From Neodontobutis hainanensis (taxonomy: Eukaryota; Chordata; Actinopteri; Gobiiformes; Odontobutidae): a DNA stretch of 64,000 nucleotides. This document shows, one piece after another, positions 31,580-44,165 of the stretch. Under the pieces are notes generated by a model, which saw only the letters and a program-made list of their open reading frames with translations, was not told the origin of the DNA and did no database searches. The position numbers were made by a program, and so were the translations under genes. Every line of letters begins with the position of its first letter. Positions within the stretch are counted from its first letter, which is position 1. The stretch is taken from assembly GCA_024349245.1 (NCBI GenBank), contig JALDNG010000853.1, forward strand, positions 86,312 to 150,311. The letters run 5' to 3'.

Positions 31580-33291
31580 CACCATTTTTACCTGTGTCCA
31601 TATGCTGAAACCAAAAGTAATCCCCAGAGAAGAACAAAGTCTGGCTCAGCGGGAGGTGGAAAGTGCACAGAGGCCCAGGAGGAGTTCCTCCAAGCTGTTA
31701 CCTGAATTGGCTCAGCAGTGTCGAGATGCATTCTGCAATTCCGCATCCAGGACCTACAACTCCGTGGCAAGTGAGAAGGGACTACTAGCAGAGAGTGGTT
31801 TGCATGAATTTCCTGTTATCATGATGCTATTGCAAGTAACTGCCAATGCAGGACAAAGAGTTGGAACATTGATTGACCTGGCCTCGGATACAAATTACAT
31901 TACCCACAAGGCTGCTAAGGAACTGAACCTTCGGCGAAGACATCACGTTGGTGGTCCATGGAGTTGGCGGGATGAAGGTATCAGTTACTCACCAGTCTCT
32001 TGTGTATCCAACTGTTCAATCAAGCACTGCAGCCATAAAGCGAGATTTCCTGGAATGGTGGAAGTGGGACAGTATCGGAGCCGCTTGTGAACCCAAGTGT
32101 GGAGGTTGTCGATGTGGAAATTGCCAGCCAGGGGCAAAGAAATGACACTTGCTGAAGAAAGAGAATTGGAAATGGTGAAAAAGGGCTTGACATATGTAAG
32201 TGGAGATGAGCACTGGACGGAACCACACTGGCATGCCAAATACCCATGGATAGAGGATCCAGCTTCTTTGCCAAATAACAGAAGGGCTGTTGAGGCAACA
32301 TTCCTCAGGACTGAAAAACAGCTAGCAAAGGAACCAGAATGGAAAGCGCTCACGAGCGCAAGTGCATGACATGGTCCATCGCAAAGCAGCGGTAAAGTTG
32401 TCAAATGAGGTGATTGAAAGCTGGACTGGGCCAGTGTGGTATATCAGCCACCTAATCGCTCCAAATCCGCACTCTGTCACAACCCCTGTAAGGTTAGTCT
32501 GGAACAGCAGTCAAAAGTTTAGAGGTTTGAGTTTGAATGACCTGCTCCTCAAAGGTCCAGATGTGCTCAACCCCATTCGTGCTGTTCTGTTGAGATTTCG
32601 AGCTGGAGCCTTTGCTGCCTTGGGTGACATACGGAAAATGTATAACTCTATCTGGCTGGAGGACCAAGAAGTCCATCTGCACAGATTCCTCTGGCGTGAT
32701 TCAGGAGAAGATGAAATTGAAGAATATGCCATAACAAGGGTAAATATTGGAGACAAACCAGCAGGCTGCATTGCTCAACTAGCCATGCGAGAGACTGCAA
32801 ATCTACCCATATTTAGTCACTTTAATGAAGAGCGTCGTGTGCTGCAAGAAGATTCTTATGTTGACGACATCCTGACTTCCCATAACAGCATGGATCAACT
32901 GAAGGTCATCACATTGAATGTTGAGCAGATCCTAAAGACTGGTGGATTCCACATAAAGCCCTGGGTCTACTCGGATCAGAGTGGGAGGAAAGAGTCCAGA
33001 GATGAGAATACTGAGCCAAAGACTATGTTCTTACCAAATCAGCTTACAGAAGATGACAATAAAGCCCTTGGCCTTGGATATACGATACAAGATGATAAGC
33101 TTCACATCATGATCGCTGTGAATTTCTCAAAGAAGAGGAGGAAAATGAGACTTGGCCAAGATTTATTAAAGTGGCAGGTGAGATCACAAGCGCCAAATCC
33201 ACTTACCAGAAGAGAATTATTGAGTCAAGTCTCAGGACTGTATGACCCGCTAGGTCTGGTGACTCCAGCCAAACAAAAGGTGCAATTCTAG
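31580..33291 (+). pseudogene. BEL/Pao protease and reverse transcriptase
   Basis: The protease strand TLIDLASDTNYITHKAAKEL (about 31870-31930) has the BEL-type Asp motif with LAS instead of TGS. The linker CGGCRCGNCQPG and MTLAEERELEM is typical of the family and is split by a frame change near 32140. The reverse transcriptase (32362-33291) shows ALGDIRKMYNSIWLEDQ as the first catalytic Asp region and EDSYVDDILTS as the YVDD box, then VSGLYDPLGLVTPA at the thumb. It converts element RNA to DNA inside particles. Frames break near 31570, 31990 and 32360. Confidence 0.88.
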
Positions 33292-35680
33292 TGCGAAGAG
33301 CCTTTCAAGAGGCCAAAGTTATCTACGGGCCAAATAAGGATACCTGGGATGCAGCTTTGTCGGAGGGTCTCCGGGAGGATGCAATCAAGCTTCTGGAAGA
33401 GTACGTGGACCTGGGACAAGTAAGATTCACCAGACCCCTGACACCTCGAGACACAGCCACTGGACCTATTGGTGTCACTTTTTCTGACGGCAGTGAACAG
33501 GCATATGGGGCAGTGTTGTATCTGCGATGGAGCTGCAGTCAAGGTATAACTGTGAGGCTTGTTGAATCTAAGGCCAAACTAACCCCCCTCGACCATAAGG
33601 GTGATGCCGTAAAAGCAGAGGTGTGCGGAGCTGTCTTTGCTGCCCGATTAAAAATATTTCCAAAAACATTGCAGGATTCCAGTTGAGGAGTGGTATCATC
33701 TTGTTGATAGTCAAACTGTCTTAGGGGCAGTGCAGCGTGATAGTTATGGTTACCAAACCTTCTTTGCGAACCGAATTGGAGAGATTCAAAGCAGCACCAA
33801 CGTCCAGGATTGGTGGTGGGTTCCAGGTCAAATCAATATTGCAGATATCATTAAGAGGAGCTGGACCAAAGGATTTGGATGAAGACTCTGAGTGGCAGTC
33901 AGGTCCAAAGTTTCTCAGTTTACCAGTGAACGAGTGGCCAATTAAATCTGCTAAAGGTGTTGCTGCTGCAGCCAGAGAAAACATCGCAAAGATTCAGAAG
34001 AAAGCTTTTGTTGCAGCACTTACCAGAGCTCAGTTGAAGAAACAAGAGCCGGAGGAAAATCTGCGTTTAATCCAGACGGAGCAGAGAAGACCACCTGGTG
34101 AAACAGTGGTTCGAGAGTTAATTGATGTGAAAAGATTCAGCAATCTAACACGGTTGATCAAGTCAGTGGCGTTGGTCTGGAGGGCTGCAAAAAAGTTTCT
34201 TCAAGTCAAAACAATGGACAAATTAAAGTGGGAGGCGGTATCATCAGGTGGAAATATCACTCTCCAAGAAAGAGAAGATGCATTCAGGGACCTCTGCTTA
34301 GCAGTGCAAACAGATGCAATCTTTAAAAATACCACAATAGATCGACTGGTTGTTTATAGGGACATGGCAACTGGACTTTTGGTGTGTGGTGGCAGAGTTC
34401 AAGTCTTTAAGGTGGACTTTAAAACTGTTCCCCTCTTACCCTTTGATGCCTGGATCGCAACCTTGTTGGCTTGTGAAGCTCATGAGGAGGCTCATGATGG
34501 AGTGGCGGGCACCTTGTTGAGGATGAGAAGGAAAGCATGGGTTTTGAGAGGAAGAAGAGTTGCCCAAAAAGTTGTGGACCGATGCATCTTCTGCAGGAAA
34601 ACAAAGGCCAGAGTATGTCCACAAGTTATGGGTAAACTACCTGAAGAGAGAACGAGACCTGCTGCACCATTTAAGTTCACTGCCATTGACCTTTTCGGAC
34701 CCTACCAAGTAAAGGATGATGTCAAGAGAAGAACATCAATGAAAGTTTGGGGAGTTGTCTTTTGCTGTATGGCAAGTCGAGCCGTTCATGTAGAGCTAGC
34801 CAATTCTCTTTCTACAGAGAGCTTCCTATTGGCATACCAGAGGTTTACGGCCGTTAGAGGTCATCCCCAAAAGGTCTGGTCAGACCCAGGAACCAATTTC
34901 ATTGGAGCAAAACCTGTATTGAAGGATCTGTATGCTTTTCTGGAAAGTCAAGATAATGCAGCTGTAGAGGAGTATGCAGTCAAAAATGGAACACAGTTTG
35001 CCTGGAAAGTGCATCCTGCAGATTCACCACACCGAAATGGAGCTGCTGAAGCTGCAGTGCGTGTTACAAAGAAAGCTCTCCAGAGCCTTGAGAAAGGGTC
35101 AGACCTTACTTTCAGTGAGTTCTTAACAGCACTCCAACTAGCAGCCAATCTTGTAAACGAGCGTCCTATTGATGCAAGAGTTCAGAGTCGGGAAGGCTGC
35201 ATACAATATGTAACGCCAAACTCACTATTGCTCGGTCGAGCCACACAGACAGGGGATTACAAGACATTTGACTTTGCCAACTACCCCTATAAACGGCTGA
35301 GAGAGATACAAACCCAAGTCAATTGCTTTTGGAGATCCTGGAGTCAACTTGCCGGTCCAAACCTGTTTGTGAGAAACAAGTGGCATACAGCAGAGAGGAA
35401 CGTTGCCATTGGAGACATTGTGTGGCTGTGTGATCAAAATGCATTAAGAGGACAGTTTAAGCTCGGAAGAGTTATCAGTGTAAACTCTGATCGAAGGGGC
35501 ATTGTAAGGGATGTAAATGTTCGGGTGTCTCCAAACTACTGTATTCCTGTCCAGAATTCAACGGTCAAAGAATCTGCATCCTGTGAAAGGAGGAGGGTCT
35601 GTCAAGGTACTGTGCTGCATAGAGAAGTTAGACGCCTTGTTGTTCTTCTCCCCATCGAAGAGCAAGTGAGGCTTGAGTAA
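33291..35680 (+). pseudogene. BEL/Pao RNase H and integrase
   Basis: RNase H begins with VTFSDGSEQAYGAVLYLRW (33475-33530) and ends with a WWWVPGQINIAD segment near 33840; frames change near 33690 and 33850. The integrase is in one long frame to 35680. It has a zinc site (HEEAHDGVAGTLLRMRRK and CIFCRKTK), first Asp in AIDLFGPYQ, second in WSDPGTNFIGA, Glu in HRNGAAEAAV, and a basic C-terminal domain. The integrase part is intact by eye. Confidence 0.9.
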
Positions 35681-35751
35681 AGGCTATAAAATTGGAACGG
35701 TTGCTAAGCTGTGCGATCTTTCAAGTGGACTCTGAAAGGTCGAGTGGGAGG

Positions 35752-36803
35752 TGTTGCGGCAAACTGCCCGTTACCCGCCTTCTCTCATTAGTACCAGGTG
35801 AAACTAATCCGAAATATGTGGCGCGTGCCTGGGCTAGATAAAGCAGCGCACCGGGTTTAAATTACGGTATACACAGGGAACACTGACGCTACGAAACGAG
35901 CAGTGCTGACTCGAAGAAAAATAGTTTCAAGCTTGACATCACTGTGCGGGAGCAGGTACTCACCAAGGAACTCTGAAGTGACAGCCGGTGAGTTGAAGCG
36001 CTGATTGTTAAAGAGAGCTGCGTGTTTCCTGCATGCTGAAAGAGTAACCGCTATCAAAGTAAATGTATCATTCAATGGCACTCTGTAGATCGCGCTGTTG
36101 AGTTGAGTAGTGTCTTTAATTCATGAAGGGGTTAGAGTTGGGAAAAAATGTCTTTCTATGGTATATATTTGTTTAACTATTTCATTTACCTTTTGTTATT
36201 TCACGATTTGGGTTGTTTAGATACTTTTAAATACTATAAAATATTGCTTAGAAAAATTGTGTATACATGAATTAAAATTCTCTGACTATATGATTAAAAA
36301 GTAAATTGTTTGATTAAATGGCAAATATGGTTAAAAGCACAGGTTAGTTCATAGTCTCGTCTCTGTGTTGAAATCCAGTAAATTAAGCTACACATGTGGT
36401 TTAAGTTAATATTTTCAAATGTAAAGCTAATAAAAATTAAATGCGTTATTGAGCTGGGTAAAATCTACCAGCTTTAATGTGAGATTTAACAACTGCAATA
36501 TAGTAGGTGAAAATTCATGGTTCATTAACTTAAGCTATTGATAGTTGGGGAAAGAAAAGCTAAAATTGAGTCATGTTAATCTGTTAAATTATGCATTGTG
36601 TTGGGTTTGTTGGTGATTTACAATGGTTGTATGTTTGTATCTTTAAAGGTTTTCACCTATATAGCAAATGCTACAAGCCAATAAATGGATGAAAGAAATT
36701 CCCAAGGCCTATTCATTGAGTGGAATCCAGTTTAATTTCTTCAAATGGTGAAACCTATCTTTTCAAGTGTGGGAGAACGCACAGTTAGTGAAAACAATTG
36801 ACA
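35752..36803 (+). repeat. BEL/Pao 3' LTR
   Basis: 1052 bp, about 99 percent like the 5' LTR. It carries the same antisense Gag fragment (35920-35989), and here that inverted repeat matches the internal copy without the mismatch seen in the 5' LTR. Confidence 0.93.
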
Positions 36804-38099
36804 AACATAATTAGCTCCCAGAACTATGAATCTGGGTGGTGCCCGAGAGAATATTCAGCAGAGCCGAGATTCCAAACTGGCAGATGGCTTGCCAGTTCAC
36901 CAGCCACAACCACCAGAGGGCGCATTATGGTTTTCCACTTTTAAAAGTGGCAGACCACTTTTGATGGTTTATGATGACTGACGGCCATGGTTCCAGCCTC
37001 TGAAAACAGTCCGGCCGTCCGGCCACTTTTGTTAAAACGGCTGCTTGGACTTTGGCCACGTATCCTAATGTATATGCGACTTTACTCAACAGGTCAGAGA
37101 AAAATAGACTATTTATATTATTAAAAATGCACACACATAATTGAAATAGAAAAGGCGTTTTGACAGCTGTTATGATCAAAGCCGTAAATCGTTAATTATG
37201 TGCTCATCTATACAAACTATGTGTTTGGTAGATTACTGTTAGCCTAGCCACTTAGCCAGACTAGTGAATCGAGCTCAGAGTGATTTTTGGACTTAGAACG
37301 CAAATGATCACCAATTATTTGTTCTTCATGTTAATATAGTAATTTGTACGTTTTTATACAATGTGCTATTCGTGTTTAGGAGAAATAAAGAAGTGAAAAA
37401 CATGATTCTATTGTGGTCTCTTTTTAATGCCACCTCCTTTTGATGCAGTTTTAATCAGAGGTCAGGTCACTTTCTGAAAGACAATATTTAAATACAATGG
37501 CTTCTTATAGTTTATTCTTATAAGTATGCAGTTTTATAATATAAATATTTTAAATGGCATAGTATTTACACACATTGTGCTCTACTTGGTTCAAACACTA
37601 CTTTATATTCACCAAAAGAGGGCGACAAAGACTTTATTTACTCCATGTATCAATGGTGTATGGGCTGTAGTCCTGCAGACAGATCCCTTGACAAATTGGT
37701 CGTTTTGACAAAGCCAGTGCCTTAGGTTTAGATTTAAATATCTTAGACTGTTAAAAAATTATTATAAACTCCTCGCTGGTAAAAACTAATAATTTAATAA
37801 TTTAACTGATCTAAAGTAATACACCATAACATATTTCCAACAATTTGCAGCTAAACAAAAAAGGTTTTTTTTAAAAAAGGTGTTTTAAAAGTGGAAAACC
37901 ACTTTTAAAAGTGGAAAACCACTTTTAAAAGTGGCAAGCCATAAATGCGCCCTCTGGTGGTTGTGGCTGGTGAACTATCAAGCCATTTGCCAGTTTGGGA
38001 TCTCGGCGTCTCTCAAAATATTTTGACATCAAAATATTAATTTATTAATTTACATAATTTATATTCATATTGATTATTAATTAATAGATATTCACTGTA
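36804..38099 (+). mobile_element. Old retroviral-type LTR, copy 2, right part
   Basis: Continuation of 27697-29183 after the BEL/Pao element. Contains the second MITE copy and ends TTCACTGTA at 38099. Confidence 0.8.
36856..38014. mobile_element. hAT-like MITE, copy 2
   Basis: Same element as 1291-2416 with the same flanking octamers (36848-36855, 38015-38022). About 33 bp longer, mainly because the palindromic AAGTGGAAAACCACTTTTAA unit near 37890-37930 has an extra copy and a T/A-rich run was added. Confidence 0.65.
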
Positions 38100-38520
38100 G
38101 GAGCCAGAATGGTATATGTTATTCGCTCACGGATTGCTTTTGTCTGGTTGCCAGGGTGAGGTGTGGGTCATGTGGGTGTAGGCGGTGACAGCTCTTGGTT
38201 TCAAAGGTGGCACTCACTGTCACTCAGGTATAGGAGGAGAGAGAGCGGGGTAGCCGTAGTATTTGTTGACCGCAAGCGTTTGCTAAACATTCACAATCTG
38301 AAGTATTTTACAACTGTGTACATGTGCCAACTGAGCAGTCAATTAAATAAACCGTACAAGCATCCATTCTGGGACTCGGTGTCAATGTGTTTAAGCCGCA
38401 GCTCGTCACGCAATATACAGGACCCGTACTCGGCCTCTCCAAGCGACGAAGGAAACTAAGGAGTCGCTGCTACATTCACTACACCTTATACACACTGAGG
38501 AAACGCTGCAAAGTAAAAGT
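38100..38520 (+). other. Leader remnant of the old LTR element, copy 2
   Basis: Counterpart of 2502-2914, including the TCTGGTTGCCAGGGTGAGG primer-site-like segment near 38142. No gene. Confidence 0.45.
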
Positions 38521-38526
38521 ACTTAC

Positions 38527-39122
38527 TTTAAATGCCATCACTGCTTCTGGTCGCTGGAAGTACCTCAGGACAAAGATGGCTTCGCAGCAGTACCGGAACA
38601 TCATCATTTGGTCTTCTTCCAAATGCTGCTGGTCCTGGAGCTTCCTGTGGATGCCCAGCATGTCCGCCTCTGATACTGAGGACTCTCTGGCAGTCTTGAA
38701 GAGTCGGCTGAACAGGCCTAGAATGATTAGATGAAAAAACAAAAAAAACAAATAAGCCATTGTTCCAATATTAAATTTAATGACTCTGCATTAAATGAAA
38801 AGTAACTAGTACTAGTGGATAACAAATCACTTGCAGCGCCTGGTGGTCAGTGATGGGATTCAGCCTGTGCCTCCTGTGCAGCCTCAGGGTCATTCAGGAT
38901 CAAAAAATGTCTTTCACGCAGGTCTTCTAGAAGAGCCTTTCTGGATGCCTCATCGGGGTACCGCTTGACCATGGCATTGTAGTCCCAGGTTCTGCCTCGA
39001 AGGGTCCAGGCCTTCATGGACTTTTGGCTCTCTCCACCTCTGCTTTCCTCTCCTCACCAGTCTGGTTCTTCATGCAGAACATCAACACGTGGTTAGGCAG
39101 CATCTCCTGTGGCTTGAAACAC
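38527..39122 (-). pseudogene. Tyrosine-recombinase-like gene fragment B, copy 2
   Basis: Counterpart of 2921-3492 and better preserved. The exon at 38527-38717 is fully open and reads MMMFRYCCEAIFVLRYFQRP across the point where copy 1 is shifted. The exon at about 38832-39122 has an intact MKNQTGEERKAEVERAK segment that copy 1 lacks, but still a frame change before KAWTLRGRTWDY. Missing downstream exons as in copy 1. Confidence 0.6.
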
Positions 39123-39391
39123 TGCAAAGGAAAGGAAATGATGCGACGATCCTTGTCGTTGCAAGAGAAAGAAAAATATTCAATACAACAACAAGAAAAT
39201 AACCAATGCCTGTAATACACACAAACATAGAGTCCATTGAAATACTAATGAGTTGGGTCACTGCTACTTAAGTTGATTTATACACAGAAACACAAAGTAA
39301 ATGTAATGTGGATAATTGGCCGTCCATCCTTCTGCCTTTATGACTTTAGCCATCTTCACTGCAGTTGGGTCAAGTTTTGAGCATTTTGCTG

Positions 39392-41655
39392 TCAGCGAGA
39401 ACATTCCACTCGCCGTCTCTTCTCTGCCCTGGGGTCCTCTTCGCCAGAGTCGTCAGACGAGGAGCTGCAAAATTAAAAGGTTTTAAGGTTACACACTGAC
39501 AAACTGATGGATGAGCATTGAGAGACATAATTATAACTGTTTCAGATAACTGCATACCGTGTCAGCGAGCTGAGCAGGTTTGAAGTGGCCACAACAGTGT
39601 CCAGGGTCTTCATCCAGTAGTGCTGGTTTGCCACTGCCGTCGAATGGGCCATGTAGGGGCCACAGACGCCTTCTGCTCCTCTGTGAAGTTGGCAGCCACA
39701 TCTGTCTCCACGGTCCTGCGTATCTGCTGGCTCGGGATGTTTGGCAGTTTGTAGCTGCAATGGGGCAGAAATATGAGATGAAACTCCCAAATTTGAATCA
39801 TTTTCTTTGAGGCTGAGCCGTTTAATAAATGCACAAATACGTTATTAGTTGAATGCTAATCCAACATAAACTTTTAGGTCTTATGGACTGCTGTTAATAC
39901 TTACTGTTGGTGCAGACGAGAGGTCATTGGTTGCACTTCTAATCTTGGTGCCCGACGATGACACAAACAACTTGTTAGACTTGAGCCATGTGTAGTATGC
40001 GTCCAGCATCTGCAAAGACAAAAAAAAATACATCTGATAATATCTCTTGGTTCATTGCTGGTGACACTATGTTTCATGGTAAGGCAATTTAGCCTGTACA
40101 AAGTGTACTTACTGCTGCCTCCTCCATTGTGAGGGCAAACACGGTGATCTGCATTGTCGCAGTCTTGTGTTCACTTACTGCAACACACACCTTTCCACCA
40201 GAATTTTTCTCGTCCCACTCTGCTGTCCATAAAAACAAAAAACAAAAAAAAACACAGTAAATAACTGACATAAACGTCCTCTTTGCAGACTACCTAATAT
40301 AATCTGTTTAGGCTGATGCCCCCACAAAAACTGAGGTCTTACTGACACTTACTGTTATTCCCTCCAATGCTCCTGGTCTCTGGAAGTGGCCGAGGATCAG
40401 GATTGCTTCACAGTAATACCGGATCATGGTCTTTTCCTCTGAAGCCATGTGGTCACCTTCCAGTAGACTCCCATAAATGGACAGCATGTCTTTCTTGGCC
40501 TTCTGGAGGACGGCCTGGCACTCCTGAAGGCTCTTCTCGCCCTCTGCGAACCGGTCATACCTAGAATGACATACAAGACCACAATGCGCGGAGAACTACA
40601 CATGTCTGTATCACATAACCCCATATGTACAGCCAGCACATAAGTACTATCAACATGGAGGAAGTCATTAAAGAAAAACAAATGGAAAGCAGATTAGCAA
40701 CTGACCTCGTTTTACACATGACCTTGCTGTTGGACTTGGCCACTGGCTTTCTGATGGAAGCGAGGAGGTCGATGTAGGCTTGGCACTTCCTGTAGAAGTC
40801 AGGATCTGCTGCAGCCAAGCTCAGGTGGGTCTTCAAACACTGAACAAACCGGATCATGTTTTGATATAGTTCAGAATGGTGAGGTAATCTTTGGTCTCAG
40901 TGGACTTTAGCAGGAAGTCCAAGCTGACTTCATCCCCACTTGGCTGGATGTACCACAGCATCCTGGAGACGTTGGCAGTTTGGGACCAGCAGGGTGTTGA
41001 TCAAGTAGCTCTTGAAGTAGAGCTTTTCGTAGAGCCCCATTTGTGTCATCTTGACCCTGACATTTATGCTGTACTGAGCTTGATCTCTGAAAAAAATACA
41101 GACAGAAGAAAATGAGCTCAAACCTTGCAGTTTGTTCACAGTTTCTGGACTGATGTGTGCGAGGTTTAGAACTTACTTTTGCCATGTTCGGTCGCTTGGA
41201 TGGGTGGTGCTGCCTTCGGAGCTGCTATCCTCCACCACCGAGACGCCACCAACCGCTCGAGAGCTGACACCGGCCGCTCGAGAGCTGACACCGGCCGCTC
41301 GAGAGCTGACACCGGCCGCTCGAGAGCTGACACCGGCTGTTACAGAAGGTTCACTGGCTGTGGGAACGGCAGCCGTGCTGGTGAGCCTCTCTTCGTACTC
41401 CAGGTCTGCTTGGTTAGAAGCATTAGCCACAAAACTTTCTTTGGAGGAGCTCTTTCAGAAGAGCCAGCCTAGACGGTTTGTAGGGGTAACGTTTGAGCAT
41501 TTCCTTGTAGTCCCAGCTCCGGGCTTGCCGTGGCCACACCTTCGCAGACTCCTTGGCTCTCTTTGCCTCCTTCTGCTGTTCTTTGGTTGCATTTCCTTTC
41601 ATGCAAACTTTGCTCAGATGCGTCGTCATCATCTCCTGTGGTTTTTCACACAGCA
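39392..41655 (-). pseudogene. Multi-exon tyrosine-recombinase-like gene A, copy 2
   Basis: The more readable copy. Exons (minus): about 41177-41655, 40706-41091, 40353-40559, 40113-40226, 39905-40009, about 39559-39756, and terminal 39392-39466 with stop at 39392-39394. Acceptors (TTTTTTTCAG, CATTCTAG, TTTGCAG, CCATTGCAG) and donors (GTAAGT, GTCAGT, GTATGC) are consistent. The recombinase signatures are the arginine segment IRYYCEAILILGHFQRPGAL in exon 3, EHKTA in exon 4, IRRTVET and MAHSTAVANQHYW in exon 6. Frameshifts remain in exons 1, 2 and 6. The N-terminal exon begins directly at a Ty3 fragment. Function, if any, would be site-specific DNA strand exchange. Confidence 0.68.
41255..41338. 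repeat. 21-bp in-frame minisatellite, 4 units
   Basis: Four SSRAAGV-encoding units (minus strand) versus two in copy 1. Confidence 0.95.
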
Positions 41656-42125
41656 AGTGTGCTTGAACTGGACGCACTTGACCTCCCCTCCCTTTTTCCA
41701 AGATAGGTCACTGTTGCTTGCCCAAACTCACATTTTGACAAGTTAACTGTTAATTTGTACTGTAATGTGCTCCACTCACAAAGATGAACAAACCACCAAG
41801 TTATCAAGATATGCTTCACAAAAGACAATACAGACAACTCTACATGCATAAGCCTCTGAAATGTGGCGGGCGCATTACACATGCCAAAGGCCATAACAGA
41901 ATACTGAAGGAAGTCATCAGGTGTAATTGGCGCGTTCAGTTAAAGGAACCTGCATCAATATCATGACTGAGCACATGAGTCTGAGAGGGCACATCAGCAA
42001 ACAGTGACCTATTGGACTGAATTACATTCATCATTTCATTCTGCTGAGAATCTAAAAGGTGGAACAATAAAACTGACAAACTATTTAACGCCTCTGGGTT
42101 GGAAAATTTACCCTGAGTCAAAGCC
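41656..42125 (-). pseudogene. Gmr1-like RT fragment, copy 2
   Basis: Counterpart of 5959-6455 with the same internal deletion and the same junction to the recombinase-like exon, so both events precede the duplication. Confidence 0.8.
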
Positions 42126-42270
42126 CCGGACCACGAGTCATTTTCAATTTCAGCACCGGACAGCTCTTGTTTACCAGCCGCTAAACTAATTCACGGCTCG
42201 GAGCGTTCAGCACCAGACAGCTCTTGCTTACCAGCTGCTAATTTGCGGCTTGGAGCGTTCAGCACCGGAC

Positions 42271-42833
42271 TACGGTGGCCGAGACAGCTCAACACGCTGC
42301 AAATGAAGAAAGCACCAGCAAATAAAGAAAACATCTTCATCAGTTTGACAACACGCGCGCTGCCAAAGTTCACAACACATGCAAATACAAATACGCTGCA
42401 AATAACACAGACCACAACGAAAATGTTTTAAGGAGACTCCTTTGAGTGACGAACCCCTAATGGGACCTGCTTATTGTTTACTCGCCTGTCGCGTTGTTGT
42501 CAGTGTTGTCACTGACATATAAGGTAAGTTTTTATTTTTTTCACTTTTAGATCATGATCGTATAATTGCTTTGTCGTTTGGATATTATATCTAAATATAT
42601 TGTTCTCACTCAAATGAGTCCCCTTAAAACATTTCCGTTGTGGTCTGTGTTATTTGCAGCGTTTTGTATTTGCATGTGTTGTGAGGATTTGCAGCGTTTT
42701 TGAATTTGCAGCGCTTTTGTATTTGCATGTGTTGTGAACCTTTGCAGCGCGTGTTGTCAAACTGATGAAGATGTTTTCTTTATTTGCTGGTGCTTTCTTC
42801 ATTTGCAGCGTGTTGAGCTGTCTCGCCACCGTG
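42271..42833. mobile_element. Foldback/MITE element, copy 2
   Basis: Counterpart of 6588-7101, flanked by CGGAC (42266-42270, 42834-42838). The right arm has gained about 50 bp of TTTGCAGCGTTTTTGAATTT-type repeats near 42657-42720. Confidence 0.7.
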
Positions 42834-43067
42834 CGGACAGCTCCCGACAAGCCCGCAAATGAATACGGGTCTCAGTGTTCTCAACCCGAGCAACGCTGCA
42901 GACTAGTGTCTGCCACCACCAAGGACGAGTCATTTTGGTCATAAAAGATTTTAACCTGTTCACATGGCAAAGGCGTGTGTCACGCCAGCGGTCAGGTGTG
43001 AAAATCAAGTAGTCTCTGTCACCCAGTTTCATTTTCACAACATAACATTACCTCAGGCAGTAAGGGT
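42834..43067 (-). pseudogene. Gmr1-like integrase C-terminus and linker, copy 2
   Basis: Counterpart of 7102-7317, encoding MKMKLGDRDYLIFTPDRW. Confidence 0.6.
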
Positions 43068-44165
43068 TGCAGTAACACATCCAGCACCAACAGTGACAAC
43101 AAGCTCTCTCTGAACGTGGAGAAGACGAAGGAGATTGTTGTTGACTTCAGGAGAGCGCACACTCAGCATGTTCCTCTGACCATCAACGGTGCGACTGTGG
43201 AGAGTGAACAGCACCAAGTTCCTGGGTGTGCACATCGCAGAGGACCTCTCCTGGACTGAAAACACAGCAGAACTGGCCAAGAAATCTCAACAGCGTCTCT
43301 ACTTCCTCTGCGAACTGAGGAGAGCCAGAGCCCCACCCCCCATCATGTACACCTTCTACTGAGGCACCATCGAGAGCATCCTGTCGAGCTGCATCACTGT
43401 GTGGTACGGCGCCTGCAACGCGTCCTGCCGAAAGACTCTGCAATGCATAGTGAGAGCAGCTGAGAAGATCATTGGTGTCTCTCTTCCTCCCTCCAGCAAA
43501 TTTACAGAACACGTCTCATCCGCAAAGCCCTCTGCATTGCACGTGACCCAGCCACCCATCACACAGCTTCTCCAGCCTGCTGCCATCAGGGAGGAGAGGA
43601 CCAGCAGACTGAAGGACAGCTTACTCCACCAGGCTGTCAGGGAGCTGAACTCGCAACCTGAACCCGAACCTTTTCTACCCCAGCCACCACTGAACTATGA
43701 CCCCTACCCACACTAATATATGATGACATGCACCAGTCACTTTGTGCAGCATTGGTCTGCTCACGACCTCATTCTCCATGGAACTGCCATCATTCCACTA
43801 CATCATCAGTCAGTTAAATAACTGCTCTTGAGCCCGCTTCAATCAGACTTAATAAGCTTTTGTTTTTGCACTAAAAAACTTTTATCTGCACTGTTGCTCA
43901 CTTCAATGATTTGCACTCTGCCTTTTGCCTTGCGCTTTATTTTTCTTTATTTAACTTTATTTTTGATTTTATTATGCCTTTTTAACATTTTCTTAGTGTA
44001 TAATTGTACAGTTGTATCTACATTTTATAATTTGATCTAGCTTTTTTAGGCTTTAATGTTAATGTTATCTGTGTGGGTCTGAGTGTAACGCAATTTCAAT
44101 TCTCCGTATGTATGTACTGTACCTGTAGAAGAATTGACAATAAAGCAGACTTGAAACTTGAAATA
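43068..44165 (+). mobile_element. 5'-truncated LINE (CR1/L2-type), copy 2
   Basis: Counterpart of 7318-8425, with the same TGA (about 43359-43361) and an extra 2-bp loss near 43200 that shifts the frame. Confidence 0.85.

Larger units (their letters stand above)
29184..36803 (+). mobile_element. BEL/Pao LTR retrotransposon, near full length
   Basis: 7620 bp, TG...CA ends, flanked by AACAT (29179-29183 and 36804-36808), with the empty site at 1239-1243. Two LTRs of about 1053 bp differ at about ten positions (near 1 percent), so the insertion is young and post-dates the segmental duplication. A purine tract (GAGTGGGAGG) precedes the 3' LTR. Internal order is gag, protease, RT (YVDD), RNase H, integrase, as in BEL/Pao. 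The frame is interrupted at several points, so it is not autonomous as written. No clear tRNA primer site follows the 5' LTR. Confidence 0.93.
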
